Of a DNA stretch of 64,000 nucleotides, positions 53,963 through 62,002 are shown one piece after another (the first letter of the stretch is position 1; each line of letters begins with the position of its first letter). Source of the DNA: Paenibacillus endophyticus (lineage in GTDB: Bacteria > Bacillota > Bacilli > Paenibacillales > Paenibacillaceae); assembly GCF_014192395.1 (NCBI RefSeq), contig NZ_JACHXW010000007.1:79213-143212 (forward strand), in the 5' to 3' direction. A model generated the notes under the pieces. The model was not told the DNA's origin, made no database searches, and saw nothing but the letters and a program-made list of their open reading frames with translations. Position numbers and translations under genes: made by a program.

Positions 53963-54403
53963 ATGGAGAAAAAACTATTGATTGTTGTTAATGAAACAAA
54001 TCAAAATTTCAAATTCGTAAACAAGGAATGCGATAACGACGAAAGGCAGATCCAACCCAACGCATCCAGCTCTTTGGCAAGCATCAACCTAACGCCGGGG
54101 CAATATGAGGCAGGCTGCGACATACCTGATTGTAGTGCAAGCGAATATTTCGATGCTCATCATATGGCATTCATTAATCCGAATAATAATTCCGAAGAAA
54201 TACCTGCTTTTTGTTTTTGGTATGACGATGATCAAAATCAATATTATTATACAACAACGGGTAAATATAATACGGACTCTAAAAATGGAGAAACGAATAA
54301 GATCATACCTGGCAATGTTTCTAGTTCAGAAAGCCGAAAGGCAATTTACATAAAGAATGACGGTACTCTTCTTATCACCGATATTTACAATAAAAAGGAA
54401 TAG
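53963..54403 (+). CDS. AT-rich orphan protein, unknown
   Basis: A 146-residue acidic, Asn/Asp/Tyr-rich protein (MEKKLLIVVNETNQNFKFVN...) with four Cys (23, 52, 57, 84) and repeated aromatic strands (AFCFWYDDD, QYYYTTTGKY) suggesting an all-beta fold. No signal peptide. Its base composition is clearly more AT-rich than the neighbours, with Asn AAT and Lys AAA preferred, suggesting recent acquisition. TTGGAGG lies seven bases before the ATG. I do not recognise the family; a lectin- or toxin-like beta protein is conceivable but unsupported. Confidence 0.75.
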   Translation: MEKKLLIVVNETNQNFKFVNKECDNDERQIQPNASSSLASINLTPGQYEAGCDIPDCSASEYFDAHHMAFINPNNNSEEIPAFCFWYDDDQNQYYYTTTGKYNTDSKNGETNKIIPGNVSSSESRKAIYIKNDGTLLITDIYNKKE

Positions 54404-54424
54404 TTGCCCGATATCGTTCGTACA

Positions 54425-54476
54425 AAAAAACAGCGGCAGCATGGATTATTCTCGTCCATGCTACCGCTGTTTTTAT
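54425..54476. terminator. Bidirectional terminator
   Basis: A ~20-bp stem (AACAGCGGCAGCATGGA region, 54427-54445, with 54455-54474; one mismatch), flanked by A- and T-runs, between the orphan gene and the convergent amidohydrolase. Confidence 0.85.
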
Positions 54477-54545
54477 TGGAGCCTTATCGTATATATTTTA
54501 CGATATTTATATAGAGAGATGCTATTGCACGTAAATGACTCGCTT

Positions 54546-55733
54546 CTATATGGATATGAGCGAAAACTGCTCCGACCATTTGCCGCCCACCAGCTTGCCG
54601 CCCGAGAAAGCAGCTTCACGAATAGGCGCCGATGCAATCGCGTGTTTCGCATTCGTTGCCGCAGCAAGAATGAAGCTAGCTGCATCACCCTCCTTCGGCG
54701 TTAACGGGTTCTCCGAAATAAGCGGATACGTTTGCAGCAGCGCATCATCCAGAATCCATCCGAACTTCTCAGCCAGCTTCGCGCCTCTTGCCAGCAAATC
54801 ACCGTTTCCAAATGGACTCCACGCATCCAAAATATTGTCCGAGCCTACGTGAACCGTGACGCCTTCGGCTATCAGCTGGTCTACGCGCGGCATTGCCCTA
54901 TCGAGCGGTACGCTTGTAATAATCGCGACATCGGCCGATTTCAGCTGCTGTGCAAGCTCTCTTGATTCGGACTCGGATACCTGGCCAAGGCAATAAGCAT
55001 GGCTAACCGCTGTTCTTCCGCCCTTGTCCGCTTGCAATGTCAGATCGGCGAACCGACTTATCGTATATAAGCCCAAATGCCCCGGGTCGTGCAAATGAAG
55101 GTCCACGCCTGCATTAAACTCGGCACTCAGCTCGAACGTCGCTTCTAGGCTTCGGTCAACCTGCCGATCAAGACCTGCCGGATCGACGCCGCCTACGTAT
55201 TCGGCACCTGCGCGCAGCGCATCCTTCATCACTTTAATCGAATCGGAACGGAGAAGCCCTTGCTGCGGGAATGCCACGATTTCGATCTCCATCACGCCGC
55301 GATACTCCTCTCGCACCTGAAGAACATGCTCCAAATGTGAAATCCCGATTTGCGGGTCCACATCGACATGGGTTCTGATTTTGGTCGTGCCGTGGCTAAG
55401 AAGCAGTTGGATAAGCCTGCGAGCACGCTCGGCAACCGTCGTCGGAAGCGAGGCGAGCATCGTTTTTTCGAACGATAATTGCCCGGGCAATGTAATAAAC
55501 GGTTGCAGCGGCCTCCACGGCTCGCCAAGGAAATGCTTATCGAGATGAATGTGCATATCGGTTGTAGATGGCAAATAGTGCAAGCCCTCCGCATCCCGTA
55601 CACTGCTCGTATTCACGCCTGCGGAAGCATTCGTGCTTGGCGCTATTCGCGAAATTAAGCCTTTTTCCAAATCCAATGTCAGATCAAACAAGCCTTCGTT
55701 TATGCGTACGCGATTTATTTGTGTTATGGACAT
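54546..55733 (-). CDS. Amidohydrolase, cytosine deaminase-like, intact metal site
   Basis: A 395-residue amidohydrolase-superfamily TIM barrel of the CodA-like group: HxH in STTDMHIHLDKH, His in VDLHLHDPG, His in VSHAYCLG, and the catalytic Asp in HVGSDNILDAWSPFG. It should hydrolyse a ring or exocyclic amine/amide. The ATG at 55733 has GAGGG eight bases upstream; an ATG at 55757 lacks a site. It is the last gene of the Liv-type operon; the paralogue at 60506 is the first. Confidence 0.85.
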   Translation of the reverse strand: MSITQINRVRINEGLFDLTLDLEKGLISRIAPSTNASAGVNTSSVRDAEGLHYLPSTTDMHIHLDKHFLGEPWRPLQPFITLPGQLSFEKTMLASLPTTVAERARRLIQLLLSHGTTKIRTHVDVDPQIGISHLEHVLQVREEYRGVMEIEIVAFPQQGLLRSDSIKVMKDALRAGAEYVGGVDPAGLDRQVDRSLEATFELSAEFNAGVDLHLHDPGHLGLYTISRFADLTLQADKGGRTAVSHAYCLGQVSESESRELAQQLKSADVAIITSVPLDRAMPRVDQLIAEGVTVHVGSDNILDAWSPFGNGDLLARGAKLAEKFGWILDDALLQTYPLISENPLTPKEGDAASFILAAATNAKHAIASAPIREAAFSGGKLVGGKWSEQFSLISI

Positions 55734-55761
55734 GTTCGTCACCCTCAATTTCATCATTTAG

Positions 55762-56478
55762 TTAATGCGCGCCTAAATAGGCCTTGATCATCCGGTCGTC
55801 ATTCAACAGAGCGGAGGAAGAGCCGTGCAGCGCAATGCTGCCATTATCCACGACATACCCCCGCTTCGCAATCGACAAAGCCTTGTGGGCCATTTGCTCG
55901 ACGAGCAGTATGGCAGTCCCGTCCTTCGCCAGCTCGCCAATCGTAGCGAATATTTCGTTTACGATAATCGGCGCAAGACCGAGTGAGGGCTCATCTAACA
56001 ATAGCAGCTTCGGTTTGCTGATCATCGCCCGCGAGAGCACGAGCATCTGCTGTTCGCCTCCGCTGAGCGTGAACGCAAGTTGATGGCGACGTTCATGCAG
56101 CCTTGGAAACCGCTCGAATACAAGATCCAGCTCTTTTTCGAATTGCTGCTTCGAATAGTAACCGATTTTTCTTTTGAGACCCATCCGTAAATTTTCTACA
56201 ACCGACAGCGTGCCAAACACCTCTCGCCCTTCCGGGACAAGCGACACACCGAGATTCGAGGTTTTGTTCGCGGATAGGTGGGTAATTGACTTGCCGTCCA
56301 GCTCGATGACACCAGCGCTTGGGCGTACGAGTCCAAGTACCGATTGGAGCATCGTCGTTTTGCCTGCCCCATTCGAACCGATTACCGCCACGATCTCACC
56401 TTTGCCAAGCTCCACGTCAACACCCTTCAAAGCTTGGATGGCGCCATAGCGCACTTCTAGTCCCTTAATGCTCAGCAC
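55762..56478 (-). CDS. livF: Branched-chain-type ABC ATPase, LivF
   Basis: A 238-residue HAAT-family ATPase: Walker A GSNGAGKTTML, signature LSGGEQQMLVLSRA, Walker B LLLLDEPSLGLAP. The GTG at 56478 has GGAGG nine bases upstream, overlapping the livMG stop by 14 bp. HAAT systems import branched-chain amino acids, urea, amides and other small polar solutes; neighbours here point to a nitrogenous ring compound or amide. Confidence 0.93.
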   Translation of the reverse strand: MLSIKGLEVRYGAIQALKGVDVELGKGEIVAVIGSNGAGKTTMLQSVLGLVRPSAGVIELDGKSITHLSANKTSNLGVSLVPEGREVFGTLSVVENLRMGLKRKIGYYSKQQFEKELDLVFERFPRLHERRHQLAFTLSGGEQQMLVLSRAMISKPKLLLLDEPSLGLAPIIVNEIFATIGELAKDGTAILLVEQMAHKALSIAKRGYVVDNGSIALHGSSSALLNDDRMIKAYLGAH

Positions 56479-58294
56479 TGGCAGCAACCTCCTCTCCGCC
56501 TAGGTAGGCCTGTATGACGCGAGGGTCGCTCAGCATTTGCTCCGGGCTTCCCGTACCGATCACCCTGCCGAAATCAAGCACCGTTACCGTATCGGAAACC
56601 CGTTGCACGAAATCCATATGGTGCTCGATTAATATAACCGTCACGCCATGCGAAACGAGCTTCCGCAGTAGATTCTCCAGCTGCTCGATCTCAGTCGCCG
56701 TCATGCCCGCCGCAGGCTCATCAAGCAGCAGCAAGCTTGGCGAGGTTGCCAAAGCGCGTGCAATCTCTACCATGCGCTGATGCCCGTAGGGCAGCTGGCT
56801 TGCAGGCATATGCCGGTCACCCTCGTAGCCGATGAGATCCAGCAGCGCATGGGAACGTGCCTCCATTTGCCGTTCCGAGCGAAGCTGCTTAGGCGTCCGA
56901 AGCAGAGATGCTCCTAGGCCGCTGCGCTCCCGCTTCGTCATGCCGGTCATGATATTCTCAAGCACCGACAGCTCTTTAAATAACCGCGAATGCTGGAACG
57001 TCCTTGCGATGCCGAGCTGAGCCACTGCCGACAACGAGCGCGGTACAAGCTTCTCGCCATGCAGCTTGAATGAGCCTTGCTCCGAGCTGTACAAGCCGGA
57101 AATCACATTAAGCAGCGTCGTTTTGCCTGCTCCGTTCGGTCCGACCAATGAATGAATGGTACCGGCGGCAACCGAGAAGCTGACATCCTTCAAGGCATGC
57201 AAGCCGCCAAAATATTTATTGATGCCCTCAAGCACGAGAAGCTCCTTATCCTTAGCTTGCGCGGGAGCGCTAAACATAATCTCCTCACCGCTTGCCGTGC
57301 TGGAAGAGGCTTTCTGGCTTTTAGGGGCAAATCGGCTCAGCTGCGGAGCAACCCAGCCTGCCACTGTGCCCGCAATTCCCTTCGGCAGGAAAAACAGCAC
57401 CGCGAACATAATGCCGCCGTATAGTGCCATCCGGAGCTTTTCCATATCGAGCACTTCAGGCAGGAACACGATAATGGCCGCTCCGATAACCGGACCAAGC
57501 ACTCTTCCCGACCCGCCTAGAATAACAATTAACACCAGCTGGACGGAGGTTTGGAAATTATACGTGTCCGGACTAATGAAGCTGTTCGTATGCGCGTAGA
57601 TCGCACCGGACAAGCCTGCCAGCACCGAACTGATCGCAAACCCGGCATACTGCACCGTAAACTTGCGAATGCCGAGCGACGCCGCCGCGATTTCATTCTC
57701 CTTCGTTGCGATCATCGCCCTGCCCCAAGACGAGCGGCGCAGATTGCGGGCGATCAGCAGCGCAATAACAGCAATCGCCAGCACGAATATATACATGCTC
57801 TTCAGATCGAATGTATAACCGGCAACCTGCGGCTTCGCAATGCCGGAAATGCCAAGCGGCCCGCCCGAGAAGCCGTCCCAACGGATCAGCACCTCATGGA
57901 TAACAACGCCGAAGGCAATGGTAATCATAGATAGGTAGACGCCGCCCGCCCGAATGGTCGGTATGGCAATCAAGCTTCCGATAATCAAGGATACCAGCAT
58001 GCCGATCAGGGCTACCGTCCAGAACGATAGTCCGTATGTGGTGCTGAGAAAAGATGACATATAAGCGCCAACTGCCATAAGCCCTGCGTGGCCGATAGAA
58101 ACAATGCCGCAATAGCCGATTAAAATATTCATGCCTGTGCATGTAATGACGAAGATTCCGATCATGAACAATAGATTCAAATAATACGTGTCGACCATCC
58201 ATGGCCCGGCAGCAAGCAGCCCCACGGCTGCGAGACCTGCAATCCAACCGGCAGCCGTGCGGTAGCCGAAGCTTTTTTCGATAAGCTGATTCAT
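56465..58294 (-). CDS. LivM-LivG fusion: permease plus ABC ATPase
   Basis: A 609-residue fusion. Residues ~1-325 form a LivM permease (nine or ten membrane segments; GYCGIVSIGHAGLMAVGAY, WGRAMIATKENEIAAASLGI). After a short Ser/Ala linker (~325-345) comes a complete LivG ATPase (~350-605): GPNGAGKTTLLNV, LPYGHQRMVEIARAL, LLLLDEPAAGM, LIEHHMDFV. Separate genes are the norm, so subunit stoichiometry is fixed here. AGGGGG precedes the ATG. Confidence 0.92.
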   Translation of the reverse strand: MNQLIEKSFGYRTAAGWIAGLAAVGLLAAGPWMVDTYYLNLLFMIGIFVITCTGMNILIGYCGIVSIGHAGLMAVGAYMSSFLSTTYGLSFWTVALIGMLVSLIIGSLIAIPTIRAGGVYLSMITIAFGVVIHEVLIRWDGFSGGPLGISGIAKPQVAGYTFDLKSMYIFVLAIAVIALLIARNLRRSSWGRAMIATKENEIAAASLGIRKFTVQYAGFAISSVLAGLSGAIYAHTNSFISPDTYNFQTSVQLVLIVILGGSGRVLGPVIGAAIIVFLPEVLDMEKLRMALYGGIMFAVLFFLPKGIAGTVAGWVAPQLSRFAPKSQKASSSTASGEEIMFSAPAQAKDKELLVLEGINKYFGGLHALKDVSFSVAAGTIHSLVGPNGAGKTTLLNVISGLYSSEQGSFKLHGEKLVPRSLSAVAQLGIARTFQHSRLFKELSVLENIMTGMTKRERSGLGASLLRTPKQLRSERQMEARSHALLDLIGYEGDRHMPASQLPYGHQRMVEIARALATSPSLLLLDEPAAGMTATEIEQLENLLRKLVSHGVTVILIEHHMDFVQRVSDTVTVLDFGRVIGTGSPEQMLSDPRVIQAYLGGEEVAASAEH

Positions 58295-58320
58295 CTGTGC
58301 ACCCCCTGACGTTTGCGAAC

Positions 58321-59202
58321 TTACACTTTTACAATCGTTTTACGTGCGTTGAACAAGCCCATCGGCTTCCAATAAAGCACGAGAATGACTAAACCGTAAA
58401 CAAACATCTCTCTGAATGCGGTCGAAATGTACTGCCCGATGAACGCCTCCGAAATGCCGAGAATGAGTCCTGCAGCAACGATTCCTTTCGGATTGTTGAC
58501 GCCTGCGAGAATAGCAACCGAAATCGCCTTAAGCCCGAGAGGCAGGCCGATATCGACGGACACGGCATAGTTGGTAGACATCAATGCGCCGCCGATGCCA
58601 GCAAGCAGACCGCTCAGCACGTAAGCGACTGCTACAATTTTGTTGCTGCTGACGCCCATGATTTCTACGGCCGTCCGATTGTCGGCGGTTGCCCGAAGCC
58701 ATAATCCCCAATGCGATTTTTTGTAAAATAAAATTAACAGCACCAGCAAAACACCGACGACCGGAAGAAAAATAAATTCCTTCCAGTAGATGCCTGCGCC
58801 AAAAATCCGAAGCATTTCATCGCCGACCGGTGAAGGCGTTACCCCTTCGTCCGGACCGTTAACGTATAGTGCGACGTCTTGAATAATAATGCCTACCGCT
58901 ATCGTGCTGAGCACCCACTCAATCGAATTCGCGCCCTTGTCGAATTTGCGGATGGCAAGCCTCTCTATGCCTAGGTTGAGAAGACCCACAATTAACGCCG
59001 CAAGCGCGAATGAGACAAGAAAGGGCAGGTGCCCCAGCTCGGAAAATCCGAACATGAGCACCCCGCCAAGCATGACCAGCTGTCCTTGCGACATATTCAG
59101 CGTGCCGTTCACAACGAACGTCAAACTGTAGCCAAGCGCAATCAAGGCATATAGACATCCGACTGAGAGCCCGCTAATGACGAGCTGAAGTATAAGCGAC
59201 AT
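58321..59202 (-). CDS. livH: Branched-chain-type ABC permease, LivH
   Basis: A 293-residue permease with about eight membrane segments; the family motif GLSVGCLYALIALGYSLTFVVNGTLNMSQGQLVMLGG opens the protein, and LWLRATADNRTAVEIMGVSSNKI is the cytoplasmic coupling loop. The ATG at 59202 (AGAGGG six bases upstream) is preferred to that at 59208. It pairs with the LivM half of the fusion. Confidence 0.93.
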   Translation of the reverse strand: MSLILQLVISGLSVGCLYALIALGYSLTFVVNGTLNMSQGQLVMLGGVLMFGFSELGHLPFLVSFALAALIVGLLNLGIERLAIRKFDKGANSIEWVLSTIAVGIIIQDVALYVNGPDEGVTPSPVGDEMLRIFGAGIYWKEFIFLPVVGVLLVLLILFYKKSHWGLWLRATADNRTAVEIMGVSSNKIVAVAYVLSGLLAGIGGALMSTNYAVSVDIGLPLGLKAISVAILAGVNNPKGIVAAGLILGISEAFIGQYISTAFREMFVYGLVILVLYWKPMGLFNARKTIVKV

Positions 59203-59230
59203 GTCCATCCCTCTTTCTTTGTTAAGTGAC

Positions 59231-60478
59231 TTATTGCTTGTCGGAAATAACCAGCTTGCCGTCCTTCCATACGCACATCAGATACGAGTTCACATCGACA
59301 GCATCATGGTTATCCGGCGTGAAGGCTTGGTCCCAATCCTTGATTACGCCGCTATAAGAGCCGAGACCCGTTTCGAGCGTATTTTTAATCGCCTCGCGGT
59401 CCTTTGCCAGATCGCCGGTCAAACCTGCCTTCTCAATCGCTTGGAAAATCATCATCGCGCCGTCATACCCTTGCGCCGCAGAAGCAAACGTCGTCGGAAT
59501 ATGTCCGAATTTCGCCGTGAAGTCCGCCAAGAACACCTTTGCCGTCTCACGCGTTTGATCTACGTTAAAATTAGCTGTTTGAATGGCATACGTGCCCTCT
59601 GCAAGCTCCTTGCCTACCTCCTGCGCTCCTTTGTTCGCCATACCGTTTTCCCCTACGATCGGCACCTTCCAGCCGAGCTTATCCATCGCCTGCAGCACAT
59701 AGCCGTTAGCGGCGCCTTGGCCGAATAAATAAACAACCTCGGCTCCTGCTTCCTTCGCACGGTTGACCTGCGCCGTCATGTCTTTGTCCTTCGCGTTATC
59801 AAAGGATTCCACGGCTACCGGCTTCAAGCCCTCCGCCTCCAGCACCTTCGTCATAGCTGCTGCGGCGCCTTTGCCGTAACCGCCATTTTCGTGCAGCACC
59901 GCAATATTGGTCGTATTGAAATGCTCCTTAATGAACTTGAGCGCGTATTGCGCCGTAATATTCGCATTCATCCGAACGCCGAACGTCCATGGCATGCCGG
60001 ATTCTACCGATGCCGGCACGTTGGAGGTAGCGACCATGAACGGAAATTTCTCCTCCATGATGATCGGCGACTGCGCCAGCATGACCGTGCTGTGGAACCC
60101 GCCAATTGCAGCCAGCACCTTTTCCTTCTGGCTGAAATCGCGGATGATGCTTATGCCGCGCGTCGGGTTCTGCTCCGTGTCACGTACGACCAGCTCCACA
60201 AGGCGACCCCCAATGCCGCCTTTCGCGTTTATTTGGTCTACAGCCACCTGAACGCCTTGATACAGGTTCACGGAGTTCATCGCATTATCGCCGGTTGCTT
60301 CCGTGGACATGCCAATCAGAATCGGCTCTTTGCTTGCCGCTTCCCCGCCTGCTCCCGCTGCGTTAACCGGCTCAGCTTCCTTCACGTTGCCGTTCCCTCC
60401 GCCGCATGCAGCCAGTACCCACGCCATAACAACGACCAATAAACCTAGCGTCCATTTGTTGCTTGATCCCTTTTTCAT
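59231..60478 (-). CDS. Branched-chain-type binding lipoprotein, LivJ/LivK
   Basis: A 415-residue type I periplasmic-binding protein anchored by lipobox VLAACGGG (lipidated Cys ~25). It has the Peripla_BP_6 blocks IGMSTEATGDNAMNSVNLYQGVQVAVDQINAKGGI, AAIGGFHSTVMLAQSP, and YDGAMMIFQAIEKAGLTGD. It presents the substrate to the LivH/LivM pore. Specificity is not readable; the flanking amidohydrolases argue for a compound other than plain branched-chain amino acids. Confidence 0.92.
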   Translation of the reverse strand: MKKGSSNKWTLGLLVVVMAWVLAACGGGNGNVKEAEPVNAAGAGGEAASKEPILIGMSTEATGDNAMNSVNLYQGVQVAVDQINAKGGIGGRLVELVVRDTEQNPTRGISIIRDFSQKEKVLAAIGGFHSTVMLAQSPIIMEEKFPFMVATSNVPASVESGMPWTFGVRMNANITAQYALKFIKEHFNTTNIAVLHENGGYGKGAAAAMTKVLEAEGLKPVAVESFDNAKDKDMTAQVNRAKEAGAEVVYLFGQGAANGYVLQAMDKLGWKVPIVGENGMANKGAQEVGKELAEGTYAIQTANFNVDQTRETAKVFLADFTAKFGHIPTTFASAAQGYDGAMMIFQAIEKAGLTGDLAKDREAIKNTLETGLGSYSGVIKDWDQAFTPDNHDAVDVNSYLMCVWKDGKLVISDKQ

Positions 60479-60505
60479 CCCAAACCCACTCCTCTATATG
60501 TTCTT

Positions 60506-61747
60506 TTATAAAAGCCCAAGTATTCTGCTTTCAACCTGCGTATCCGCCGTCTTCACGCCGCGTTTCCACACCGTGCGCCGCTCCGGCTTATCGAGCAAAA
60601 TATCACGCTCGGTCATGGCGGAGAAAAGCACCATATCCGCTTCTGCCCCGATGCGGATACCGTAGTCTTTCAAACCAAGCGCCTTGGCCGCCCCCTCAGT
60701 CAGCATGTGAATGAGCCTGCATGCATCAGCCTCACTGCCCATGTAGGAAGTTACCGCCAGCAGCCATGCCGTCTCGAGTGGATCGGCCTTGCCGAACGGA
60801 GTAAACGGATTGCGCACATTGTTGGCCCCGATGACAACGTTGACGTCCATCTCGAGCAGAAGCCCGACAGGCGTCAGCCCGCGGCGCGGCTTCTCGCGGT
60901 CGCCTCTCCCATTAATGAATAAATCAGTCGCCGGGAGCGTCATGATATGAAGCTCTGCTTGCTTGATCAGCTCTGCGATGGATACTGCCCGCTCTTGCGG
61001 AAGCGAACCAAGCGTTGTAACATGTCCTGCTGAAACCATGCCTTGCATGCCGGCTTCAATCGTCATGCTCGCGATGTCAGCTATGGCAAGCTGCTCGGGG
61101 TTATCCGCGAAATCGGCATGGAAGTCGATCGGCTTCCCATATTTCTCGGCCATATCGAATACGAACCGCAAATGCTCTTGCAGGTCAGCGTCTTGGTAAG
61201 TGATGCCTCCGACTACATCGCCTCCAAGCCGCATCGCCTCATCCATTAATTCTGCCGTACCTGGGCTTTTCGAAATGCCCTCCTGCGGGAACACGACGAT
61301 CTGCAAATCAAGCGCCGCCTTCACCCGCTCCTTCAGTTCAAGCGCGGCTTCAAAAGCAGCAAGGCCCAAAATCGGATCAACCTCTGCGTGACAGCGCATA
61401 TGGGTAACGCCGCTGCGGATAGCCTCGCGGATGACCGCAAGCGATCTCGCCTGCATGTCATCCTTCGTAAACCCATGCTTCATATCCGCAGTCATTTGAA
61501 TTGCAGCCTGCAAGGAATTTGCTTCTTCTTCCATTCTGGAGAGCAGATACGCTTTCTCGAGATGGATATGCGGTTCAACGAACCCTGGCAGGAGCATTCC
61601 TCCGGCACCCTGTTCCGTTTGCAGTGCCGCCGGCTTTCCCTCCGCTCCGCTTAAGGCTAAGTAAGCGACTTTTCCCTCGCGCACTCCAACGTCCATCAGG
61701 AACGCTGTATTCGGCAGCCGCACATTTGTAATAAGCAAATCAAGCAA
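60506..61747 (-). CDS. Amidohydrolase, cytosine deaminase-like, atypical active site
   Basis: A 413-residue amidohydrolase with HxH in GFVEPHIHLEKAY, His in IDFHADFADN and His in SAGHVTTLG. Where CodA has the catalytic Asp pair (GHDD), it reads IGANNVRNPFTPFGKADPLE, i.e. Asn. This Asn-Asn form appears to mark a distinct subfamily rather than simple decay, since the rest is well kept. TTG at 61747 has GAGG eight bases upstream; GTG at 61756 overlaps that site. First gene of the operon divergent from pucR. Confidence 0.82.
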   Translation of the reverse strand: MLDLLITNVRLPNTAFLMDVGVREGKVAYLALSGAEGKPAALQTEQGAGGMLLPGFVEPHIHLEKAYLLSRMEEEANSLQAAIQMTADMKHGFTKDDMQARSLAVIREAIRSGVTHMRCHAEVDPILGLAAFEAALELKERVKAALDLQIVVFPQEGISKSPGTAELMDEAMRLGGDVVGGITYQDADLQEHLRFVFDMAEKYGKPIDFHADFADNPEQLAIADIASMTIEAGMQGMVSAGHVTTLGSLPQERAVSIAELIKQAELHIMTLPATDLFINGRGDREKPRRGLTPVGLLLEMDVNVVIGANNVRNPFTPFGKADPLETAWLLAVTSYMGSEADACRLIHMLTEGAAKALGLKDYGIRIGAEADMVLFSAMTERDILLDKPERRTVWKRGVKTADTQVESRILGLL

Positions 61748-62002
61748 CAGCTTCACCTCTGTTCCTATTTCGATGTGTACATATAGTCGCAGCCTGTTAT
61801 ATGGATTCCTCTTTCGTTTATGTCATGTTATCTAACATTAATTCCCTTGGAGAAAGCATACCTTCTTACACTTCTGCTGTCATTGTTCGATAAGTCCAAA
61901 GGTAACCATGACGTTTGGATCATTCGTCCAGCGAACTATTTACAAAGGTTTTAATTGATGTTAGTTTTTATATCATCTATTCAAACGAGGAGATGGACGA
62001 GA

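Noticed and set aside
61748..62002. PucR-box search in the divergent region
   Set aside because: No segment matched the known WWWCNTTGGTTAA box well enough to call; only partial similarity near the CCAAAGGTAACC segment.
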